The position numbers were made by a program, and so were the translations under genes. 5,789 bases of DNA from an uncultured Bacteroidota bacterium (GTDB lineage Bacteria; Bacteroidota; Bacteroidia; Chitinophagales; Chitinophagaceae), in contig CAIZMD010000679.1 of the NCBI GenBank assembly GCA_903933995.1, positions 1-5,789 on the forward strand. Direction: 5' to 3'. A model generated the notes under the pieces. The model was not told where the DNA came from. It saw only the letters and a program-made list of their open reading frames with translations, and did not search any database. Shown piece after piece: positions 1 through 5,789 of the stretch (positions within the stretch are counted from its first letter, which is position 1; every line of letters begins with the position of its first letter).

Positions 1-2
1 AT

Positions 3-719
3 GTGGGATATGATACTGCAACAGATGTGATGTTTTTTATATTGGGGGCTTTTTCTGCTGGAAAAATGCTGGAACCAACTGCCATTCCACTTTGGGCCAA
101 TCTTTTATTGGCCACTTTATTAATTGTATTTCCGGGACGACATTGGTACTTAACCAAGATCTACCAACAAAAAGCCATCTACCCCTTTCAGTTTAGATTG
201 AGTCAATGGAATTTCTTTATGGAACCTGCGCAGGCTAATTTGGTCAAAGACTATCTTATAACAGCAGTAAAAAACAAAACGCATTTGTTGGTCTTTGGGG
301 CAAAGGATCAGGGTAAGAGCAGTTTAGGCGTAGGTATAGCCAATGAATTATCTATACAGCATCATACTTGCGTGTATACTACGGCCAATAAATTATACAG
401 TGATTTTTTTGATACAAGTAGTTCTGATTGGTCTTGGCGCAATTGCGATTTACTGGTCATTGATGACATTAATCCGGGCGACCCCATTACCCATGAATTG
501 GTTGCTGCCCTGGAATTTTTAAACATGCTTGACCAATACCAAGTTCCACATGAAGGCAATAGAAAAGTATTTAAAAACACAGCGGTGATTTGGATCTTGG
601 GTAATCAGTCACAACAAAGAAACTATCGCGCTAGCTGGGAAAAAATGATTCAAAAAGAATTGGGGGTATCAAATATGCAGAGCATTGTATTGGACCACCA
701 AGGAAAACGCAATGTTTAA
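3..719 (+). CDS. Membrane-linked P-loop ATPase of unknown function (5' partial)
   Basis: Not recognised as a named gene. The reading frame is open to the left edge, so the true start is probably outside; the GTG at position 3 is only the first possible codon seen. Of 238 visible residues, about 8-20 and 28-43 are hydrophobic and could be membrane segments. A nucleotide-binding domain follows: Walker A GAKDQGKSS at 99-107, Walker B CDLLVIDD at 148-155, and a strand ending in Asn (VIWILGN, 195-201) placed like an AAA+ sensor 1. This order, with two acidic residues closing Walker B, resembles DnaC/IstB-type AAA+ proteins, but the membrane segments do not fit a soluble helicase loader or an IS21 helper, and no transposase or inverted repeats are seen. 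The likely role is ATP-driven work at the inner membrane; substrate and partners are unknown. It converges with the minus-strand cluster, stop codons one base apart. Confidence 0.8.
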   Translation: MGYDTATDVMFFILGAFSAGKMLEPTAIPLWANLLLATLLIVFPGRHWYLTKIYQQKAIYPFQFRLSQWNFFMEPAQANLVKDYLITAVKNKTHLLVFGAKDQGKSSLGVGIANELSIQHHTCVYTTANKLYSDFFDTSSSDWSWRNCDLLVIDDINPGDPITHELVAALEFLNMLDQYQVPHEGNRKVFKNTAVIWILGNQSQQRNYRASWEKMIQKELGVSNMQSIVLDHQGKRNV

Positions 720-720
720 T

Positions 721-2619
721 TTATCTTATTAATAAGACCGTGCCCTGCTGCTCTTTTTTTTGATTGTCTTTGTTCACATAATTCACCTGCCAGATATAGG
801 CACCCGCAGGTTGTTCTAAACGATTAACCATCCCGTCCCAACCTTTGCGCATATTGTTGCTGCTAAAAACAAGGGCACCCCATCTATTGTAGATATTCAT
901 ACTGTATTGTCTAATACTAAAATCCAAACTGGGTTTGAAAATATCATTTAATCCATCTCTATTGGGTGTAAAAGCATTGGGGATTAAAAGCGCACCAAAA
1001 CAGGTTCCTGTTTCCACTTTAAAAGAGGCATTTGCTAAACCACAAAGGTTGGACACCTGTAATTGATAGAGACCTGATTTGGCAATTTTAATTTGAGGCG
1101 TTTGCAAGCCATTATTCCATTTGAAGCTGGTGGCATATTGGGTTTCAGGATTGATGCTGATACTATCTCCCAAACAGATACTGGTATCACTTAATGCTTT
1201 GATAATGGGCCGGTCAATGCTGTTAACGCTTACTGATGTTTGTTTATAACAACCATCTTTATAGGCATACAAATCATAAACACCTTCTTTTGAAACAAGT
1301 AGTCTATTAAGCGTATCCCCAGTTGACCATTTGTAATTCACTAAGGGGTCTCCTGCATTTAACAACAATGTTTTTCCTTGACACAAAACAGTATCTGAAG
1401 GAAGTTTTAATTGTATGGGATTGGGATAAACGGTCACTACCAAATTGGTATCAACCGTTTGACTACAACCAGGACTAAATACTGTTTGAGCAATATACTT
1501 GCCGGAAGCTGCTGTTGTTGCTTTTGGGATGCGAATTTTGTTACCAGTATTGGTATATCCATTGGGACCTATCCAATAAGCCGTTGTTCCTTCTGTAATG
1601 GTTAGTTCTAAATCCTGACCTTCACAAATGGGTCCATTACTCACTATCACTGGTTGAGGATCTACCCTTAGTCCAATGGGATAAGAAATAGTATAGCAAG
1701 ATGCATTGTAAATATTGCCTGAATCAGCCATGCGCAATTGGTAAAATCTGGAATCATCTCTTTGGGCTGCGCTGATTAAAAAACTGGGTTGATTGGCACC
1801 TGGAATATCTTCATAGGAATAATCTTCCTTGAGTCTTTGCCATTGAAACATTTTGCCCTGTATTTGTGCAGCACTCAAATCCTTGATGGTAAAAGCCGCC
1901 TGCGCGTCTCTACATACATAAAAGGGATAGGTATAGATAGGTGCATTGTTGATATTGAGAAAAAAACTGGAAATGATAGACTGCGCATTGGTATTGACAA
2001 TCCGAATATCATCTATGGCAAAATCATCAGGAACAGGTGTAGTAGAAGATAAGGATAAACTCACACGCACACCCTTGGGTGAAACGGGTATTTGATAGGC
2101 CATGGACATGTTTGACCAAACTAGGGAATCTTCATTTTTTAAAACCGGTGTTTCCTGTGAAGCAATCACCTGATTATTATTCAGGTCTGTTACGGTTAAT
2201 TTAATTTGCACTTCTCTACCTGAACCTTTTGCATTTAAACTGGCATACCAAAAACAAATGGCTTGTGTTTGTATAGTGCAATTATTGGCAATATCTTTTT
2301 CAAAAAAAACGGGATTGGCTGTATTGGAACGAACCATCATCATGAACCCACCATTTCCTGTATGGTCAGACCCTTCTACCCAATTATTGATATTGGGTCT
2401 GGCTTTTCTAATGCCAAATTCACCTACTGCTATACTTCCACTACTCTTGAAAGTATAACTAGTATTAAAAGCTGTTGGAGCAGACCCAAAATTGCCCGTA
2501 CTAAAATTGCCCCCAAATGTTTCTTTGTAGACCACTTGGCCTGGGTCAGCATCACTGCATTGGGCAGCAACCTGCAAACCAAGCAAGCACAGTAGGATAT
2601 GGAACAAGCAATGTTTCAT
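721..2619 (-). CDS. Secreted Ig-like-repeat protein with T9SS C-terminal sorting domain (gliding motility-associated CTD)
   Basis: A 632-residue exported protein. I chose the ATG at 2619 because it directly starts a signal peptide (MKHCLFHILLCLLGLQVAAQ); in-frame ATGs at 2637 and 2628, and an open frame to 2664, give longer options. Cleavage after VAA would leave Gln first. Residues about 30-212 look like a beta-sandwich ending in FAIDDIRI, a pattern common in jelly-roll/MAM-like or carbohydrate-binding modules. Four Ig-like units follow, each with a likely disulfide pair: C236/C308, C332/C385, C413/C457 and C482/C526. The last three begin with a shared C-x-G motif. The end (about 541-632) is a CHU_C-type domain: IPNAFTPNRDGLNDIFKP, then IYNRWGALVF, GWDG and PAGAYIW. 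Such domains direct export by the type IX system and surface attachment or release. No catalytic domain is evident, so an adhesin or binding role is inferred. It lies 61 bases after the amylase gene and may share its transcript. Confidence 0.9.
   Translation of the reverse strand: MKHCLFHILLCLLGLQVAAQCSDADPGQVVYKETFGGNFSTGNFGSAPTAFNTSYTFKSSGSIAVGEFGIRKARPNINNWVEGSDHTGNGGFMMMVRSNTANPVFFEKDIANNCTIQTQAICFWYASLNAKGSGREVQIKLTVTDLNNNQVIASQETPVLKNEDSLVWSNMSMAYQIPVSPKGVRVSLSLSSTTPVPDDFAIDDIRIVNTNAQSIISSFFLNINNAPIYTYPFYVCRDAQAAFTIKDLSAAQIQGKMFQWQRLKEDYSYEDIPGANQPSFLISAAQRDDSRFYQLRMADSGNIYNASCYTISYPIGLRVDPQPVIVSNGPICEGQDLELTITEGTTAYWIGPNGYTNTGNKIRIPKATTAASGKYIAQTVFSPGCSQTVDTNLVVTVYPNPIQLKLPSDTVLCQGKTLLLNAGDPLVNYKWSTGDTLNRLLVSKEGVYDLYAYKDGCYKQTSVSVNSIDRPIIKALSDTSICLGDSISINPETQYATSFKWNNGLQTPQIKIAKSGLYQLQVSNLCGLANASFKVETGTCFGALLIPNAFTPNRDGLNDIFKPSLDFSIRQYSMNIYNRWGALVFSSNNMRKGWDGMVNRLEQPAGAYIWQVNYVNKDNQKKEQQGTVLLIR
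724..737. repeat. 14-base perfect palindrome at the convergent gene ends
   Basis: TCTTATTAATAAGA is identical to its reverse complement. It lies within the last codons of the T9SS cargo gene, encoding part of its LLIR end, a few bases past the stop of the opposing ATPase gene. As RNA it would make only a four- to five-pair AT-rich stem, too weak for a classical terminator. It may be chance, since a common C-terminal residue pattern produces it. Confidence 0.3.
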
Positions 2620-2680
2620 GGAACCCATAGGTTTCATGGCCAAAATAGCAAATTCACACAACAAAGAAAAGCCAAATTGA
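2620..2680 (-). promoter_or_regulatory. 61-base gap before the T9SS cargo gene, possible weak promoter
   Basis: This gap separates the amylase stop from the chosen start of the T9SS protein. On the minus strand it has TGAATTTG (2649-2656), one mismatch from the Bacteroidota -7 consensus TAnnTTTG, and TTTG (2673-2676) 16 bases upstream, somewhat closer than the usual spacing near 19. A start of transcription would fall about 20 bases before the ATG. The match is weak and could be chance in T-rich DNA; read-through from the amylase gene is equally possible. No hairpin terminator is visible. Confidence 0.2.
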
Positions 2681-4528
2681 CTAGCGGCTTAATTCCAACA
2701 CCCACATGCGTTTAGCAGGGATTTGAAATCCGGAACTCAAACTTGCACCAGTAACAATATTCTTGGCTTTATTAAACCCATTGGTTCTTTCTGCAAATTT
2801 GGCAAAGTCAACGGTCTTGTCCTTTTCACTGGTGTTCATCACACACATCACGGTTTGATTGGCATCGTATCTAAAATACACATAGAGGCCATCGTCCGGT
2901 ACATATTGCATGAGTTTGCCCTTGGTAATGGCAGAACTATTTTTTCTAAAATTGGCCAGTGTTTTTACATATTCCTGCATGGACTTTTCTTGTTCACTCA
3001 AGCCTTGTCCAGTAAAGGCATTTTTGGCATCGCCCTCCCATCCTCCAGGAAAATCTAAGCGTACATATCCATCAGGATTCTTCTCCCCTTTCATTAACAC
3101 TTCTGTGCCATAATAAATTTGAGGAATGCCCCTAGTTGTCAATAACCAAGCAATACCCATTTTTACTTTCTCTGCGTCTTCACCAAACTCTGTGTAGACT
3201 CTAGTTAGGTCATGGTTGTCTAAGAAAATGCAGTTTCTATTGGCGTCTTTATATAAAAAATCATTACTCAGTGTGGTATATAATTTATTCACTCCCTCTG
3301 TCCATCCAAATTTTTCTTTGATGGCTGGAAATATGCCATAGAACAGGGTTTGAAAATCAGTTACGCCTTGCAGATTGCTTTTAAATGGAACATTCAAATT
3401 GTTCTCCGCAAAAAAAGCTTGGGAAGCTGTGCCATGTACCCAGGTTTCTCCAAACAGCGTGATTTTAGGATACTCATCTGTTAAGGCCTTGTTGCACTTA
3501 TTCATAAAGGGCAGGTCATTGTAGATATAGGTATCAATTCTCCATCCGTCTACGCCAAACATTTCTACACTCCAAAGAGCGTGTTGAATCAAAAAGTTGG
3601 ATACATAAGGATTGTTTTGATTGAGGTCTGGCATTTCTGGAACAAACCATCCATCAGACATTAATTTCTTATCAGCTGCAGAACCATATGGATCATATAC
3701 TGGTTGATCTTTAAAAGAAGTACCTGTGTAAGTAGGCCATTGGTGGTACCAATCCTTGGTTGGTTGTTCCAAAAAAGTCAAGTGTTTACTACCCACGTGA
3801 TTGTACACAGCGTCTTGCATCAGTTTCATTCCACGTTGGTGTAAGGCATCGCTTAAAGCCTTATATTTTTCGGTGCCTCCAATTCTTGGCTCAACGGTAT
3901 AATGATCTGTAATAGCATATCCGTGTTCGGTTCTTTCGGGTTGGTCATTGAGCAAAACAGGTGTCATCCAAACAGTGGTTACACCCATGTTTTTCAAATA
4001 GTCCAAGTGGTTGATAATCCCTTGTAAGTCTCCACCGTGACGGTCATAAATTTTTGACCTATCCAAACTTTGGTCTTTGAGCCCAGCAATTTTATCATTG
4101 GATTTATCGCCATTGCTAAACCTGTCTGGCATAATTAAGTACACCAAATCTGAAGAATTAACCCCTTGTGCAAAGACAGTTCCCCTTCCTGCTCTTTTGT
4201 TATACAAAGGCCAGTTCACCGCGTGTGCTTTGCCGGCATTGACAAATTCAATCACCAAATTACCTGCTTTGGCGCTAGCACTAATTTCAAGATCAATGGC
4301 TAGGTATTTTCCATTTTCAAGTGGCGTTGATTTGAGTAATTTAACTCCAGGATATTGAATGCGAACCTGCTCTTTGTTAAAGCCATCATAGTCACCTTGT
4401 ACCAAGATTTGTACTTTGTTCCACTTCATTCCTATCCACCAATTGCTGGGATAACATTTGGCATATTGCGCATCTGCAAACAGATTTAACAAAGCAGCCA
4501 TTACAACCAAAAGGGTAATCTTTTTCAT
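2681..4528 (-). CDS. Periplasmic GH13 alpha-amylase family enzyme, cyclomaltodextrinase/neopullulanase (SusA-like) type
   Basis: A 615-residue glycoside hydrolase that should cleave alpha-1,4 links in maltodextrins, cyclodextrins or pullulan. The ATG at 4528 begins a signal peptide (MKKITLLVVMAALLNLFADA, then Gln); the open frame runs up to 4621, but that would precede the signal peptide with charged residues and overlap the transporter gene. No lipobox is seen, so a soluble periplasmic enzyme is likely. The N-terminal domain has the cyclomaltodextrinase signature PSNWWIGM (27-34). The GH13 barrel is intact: HGGDLQG 164-170, GYAITDHY 203-210, DAVYNH 239-244, MPDLN 299-303, GWRID with nucleophile D332, FGETW with acid/base E361, FLDNHD ending in D440, and GIPQIYYGTE 467-476. 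A C-terminal beta domain follows to residue 615. Length fits Bacteroides SusA (about 617). It follows the sugar transporter by 25 bases, pointing to a maltodextrin operon. Exact substrate cannot be read from sequence. Confidence 0.94.
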   Translation of the reverse strand: MKKITLLVVMAALLNLFADAQYAKCYPSNWWIGMKWNKVQILVQGDYDGFNKEQVRIQYPGVKLLKSTPLENGKYLAIDLEISASAKAGNLVIEFVNAGKAHAVNWPLYNKRAGRGTVFAQGVNSSDLVYLIMPDRFSNGDKSNDKIAGLKDQSLDRSKIYDRHGGDLQGIINHLDYLKNMGVTTVWMTPVLLNDQPERTEHGYAITDHYTVEPRIGGTEKYKALSDALHQRGMKLMQDAVYNHVGSKHLTFLEQPTKDWYHQWPTYTGTSFKDQPVYDPYGSAADKKLMSDGWFVPEMPDLNQNNPYVSNFLIQHALWSVEMFGVDGWRIDTYIYNDLPFMNKCNKALTDEYPKITLFGETWVHGTASQAFFAENNLNVPFKSNLQGVTDFQTLFYGIFPAIKEKFGWTEGVNKLYTTLSNDFLYKDANRNCIFLDNHDLTRVYTEFGEDAEKVKMGIAWLLTTRGIPQIYYGTEVLMKGEKNPDGYVRLDFPGGWEGDAKNAFTGQGLSEQEKSMQEYVKTLANFRKNSSAITKGKLMQYVPDDGLYVYFRYDANQTVMCVMNTSEKDKTVDFAKFAERTNGFNKAKNIVTGASLSSGFQIPAKRMWVLELSR

Positions 4529-4553
4529 AACATGAATTTGTATCAATAATATT
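4529..4553 (-). promoter_or_regulatory. Translation initiation region of the GH13 gene, no Shine-Dalgarno
   Basis: The 25 bases between the transporter stop and the chosen amylase ATG read AT-rich on the minus strand (starts AATATTATTGATAC) and contain no GGAGG-like stretch. AT-rich leaders without a Shine-Dalgarno are usual in Bacteroidota. The short gap supports co-transcription with the transporter. An ATG within TTCATG, five bases before the start, is out of frame and is not used for this gene. Confidence 0.45.
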
Positions 4554-5789
4554 TTAATCTTTTCCTTCTTTGATTTTGATGGCACCAGCATCATATACAA
4601 ACAAAACGCTGATGGCAGCACAGATCATAAAGAACCCTGCTAATACAATGGCATAAATGGGTTGACCTCCGTAGATATGTTTCACAATCCATCCACCACC
4701 AATACCATTGATGATTTGGGGAAGGGTAATAAAGAAATTGAAAATGCCCATATAGATGCCCAATTTTCCCGCAGGAATGGCACCAGATAAGATTACATAA
4801 GGCATGGCCAAAATACTGGCCCAAGCAAGCCCAATGCCCACCATGGAGAATTTAAGCATTTCAGGATCCTTGATAAAGAAGATAGAAATTAGTCCAATCC
4901 CACCTGCAAATAATGAGAATGCATGCGTGCCTTTTCTTCCTAAAAATTTGGCTACTAGGGGCAACATCAATGCATATACAGCTGCTACTAAATTATAAGT
5001 TCCAAAAGCAGAACTCACTTTATTTCCTGCTTCATTATAGGCTACAGATTTGGCATAGTCACCAGTTAATCCATAGACATGTGTAGCTACTGCATCGGTA
5101 GTAAATACCCACATACTAAATAAGGCAAACCATGAAAAAAATTGCACCAATCCCAATTGTTTCATGGTCTTGGGCATTTTAGCAAAGTCTTTGAAAATGT
5201 CTGATACCGCGGCTTTGGGCGCATCAACATCTTTCTTACCATGAAACTGCTCGTATTCTTTAGGATTGTATTCTCTAGAAAAAAATACGGTAACTAAAAT
5301 GGCTGCCATAAATACTGCGGCTCCTATGTAAAAACTATATCTGATATTATCGGCAACGCCTGAAGGCCCAGCTTCTTGAGAAAATCCTTGTTTGGCTAAG
5401 AAGGATGGTAATTCAGAACCAACTACGGCTCCAATACCAATGAGAAAGGTTTGTACGGCAAAGCCCGATGTTCTTTGAGAGTCGGGTAGATTATCAGCTA
5501 CCAAGGCCCTAAAGGGCTCCATAGCCACATTAAAACTAGCGTCCATGATCATGACCATGCCGGCTCCCATCCAAAGGGCTGGCACGATGGCTGATAAAGA
5601 ACCTGCATTAGGTAAGAAAATTAGCGCAGCTGAGGAGAGAATGGCTCCCGCTAAAAAATAAGGTTTTCTTCTACCCAATCTAGTCCAAGTATTATCACTA
5701 TAATGACCAATTAAAGGTTGTACAATCATGCCCACCAAGGGTGCCACAATCCAGAACATGGGAAGTTGTTCTACGTCTGCCCCAAAGGA
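4554..5789 (-). CDS. MFS sugar transporter, SLC45-like, probable maltose/maltodextrin importer (5' partial)
   Basis: The 411 visible residues lack the true N-terminus: the frame stays open to the right edge, reading SFGADVEQLP before the first internal Met at 5759, so that Met is not the start and probably only the first transmembrane helix is missing. An MFS motif A-like loop GHYSDNTWTRLGRRKPY sits at 28-44; the GRRKP form is typical of the SLC45/plant sucrose transporter group. Further family marks are DASFNVAMEPFRALVADN (83-100), a polar central cytoplasmic loop at about 176-210, WASILAMPYVILSGAIP (323-339) and GIYMGIFNFF (344-353). About eleven hydrophobic helices can be made out. Related proteins couple sugar uptake to protons across the inner membrane. 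Its stop lies 25 bases before the GH13 enzyme's start, so import of that enzyme's products is the natural inference; the sugar itself is not proven by sequence. No break or frameshift is seen. Confidence 0.92.
   Translation of the reverse strand, partial: SFGADVEQLPMFWIVAPLVGMIVQPLIGHYSDNTWTRLGRRKPYFLAGAILSSAALIFLPNAGSLSAIVPALWMGAGMVMIMDASFNVAMEPFRALVADNLPDSQRTSGFAVQTFLIGIGAVVGSELPSFLAKQGFSQEAGPSGVADNIRYSFYIGAAVFMAAILVTVFFSREYNPKEYEQFHGKKDVDAPKAAVSDIFKDFAKMPKTMKQLGLVQFFSWFALFSMWVFTTDAVATHVYGLTGDYAKSVAYNEAGNKVSSAFGTYNLVAAVYALMLPLVAKFLGRKGTHAFSLFAGGIGLISIFFIKDPEMLKFSMVGIGLAWASILAMPYVILSGAIPAGKLGIYMGIFNFFITLPQIINGIGGGWIVKHIYGGQPIYAIVLAGFFMICAAISVLFVYDAGAIKIKEGKD

Noticed and set aside
687..700. 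A TTGG-loop-CCAA hairpin inside the end of the ATPase gene as a terminator for the minus-strand cluster
   Set aside because: The stem is only four pairs and no T-run follows on the minus strand.
3..719. IstB helper of an IS21-type insertion sequence
   Set aside because: There is no transposase gene, no terminal inverted repeat and no target duplication in view, and the hydrophobic N-terminal segments do not fit IstB.
740..762. A run of eight T on the plus strand after the ATPase gene as an intrinsic terminator
   Set aside because: The GC-rich stretch before it does not fold back on itself, and the T-run is explained by lysine codons of the opposing gene.
2263..2595. A 110-codon plus-strand open frame opposite the T9SS cargo gene
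   Set aside because: It is antisense to a gene with clear signal-peptide and domain evidence; its translation shows no recognisable motif and has the low-complexity look of a shadow frame.
2723..3058. A 111-codon plus-strand open frame opposite the GH13 gene 3' end
   Set aside because: It lies opposite the C-terminal part of a well-supported glycoside hydrolase, has no motif of its own and no start context.
4529..4621. An N-terminal extension of the GH13 protein overlapping the transporter gene
   Set aside because: The extension would put 31 residues, including a lysine-rich stretch, before a textbook signal peptide, and it would overlap the conserved end of the transporter gene.
5757..5759. 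The ATG at 5759 as the start of the transporter
   Set aside because: The frame continues upstream to the edge with residues that read naturally as the loop before the next helix, and a transporter beginning here would lack its first membrane helix.

Overview
The window reads as a chromosomal segment from a member of the Bacteroidota, probably an environmental lineage such as Chitinophagaceae; the family-level placement is inference. Three things support this. The long minus-strand protein ends in a gliding-motility-associated (CHU_C-type) C-terminal domain, the sorting signal of the type IX secretion system. Both exported proteins have signal peptides that would leave Gln as the first mature residue, a Bacteroidota habit. 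The DNA is AT-rich, and the visible start sites lack Shine-Dalgarno sequences.

Layout from left to right: (1) 3-719, plus strand, the 3' part of an unrecognised gene for a protein with hydrophobic N-terminal segments and a P-loop (AAA+/DnaC-IstB-like) ATPase domain. (2) 721-2619, minus strand, a secreted multi-domain adhesin-like protein with an N-terminal beta-sandwich-like region, four Ig-like repeats and a T9SS sorting domain. (3) 2681-4528, minus strand, a periplasmic GH13 alpha-amylase-family enzyme of the cyclomaltodextrinase/neopullulanase (SusA-like) type with an intact catalytic triad. (4) 4554-5789, minus strand, an SLC45-like MFS sugar transporter whose N-terminus lies beyond the right edge. 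Genes cover nearly everything; the only gaps are 1, 61 and 25 bases.

Genes 4 and 3 form a tight transporter-hydrolase pair (25-base gap), which suggests a maltodextrin-use operon: the enzyme cuts alpha-glucans or cyclodextrins in the periplasm and the MFS protein carries the small products across the inner membrane. The T9SS cargo lies downstream on the same strand and may be co-transcribed, but nothing in its sequence ties it firmly to starch. The left-hand ATPase gene converges on this cluster, its stop codon one base from that of the T9SS cargo, and is probably functionally unrelated.

I see no RNA genes, mobile elements, CRISPR arrays or evident novel multi-gene system. The least explained item is the membrane-linked ATPase.
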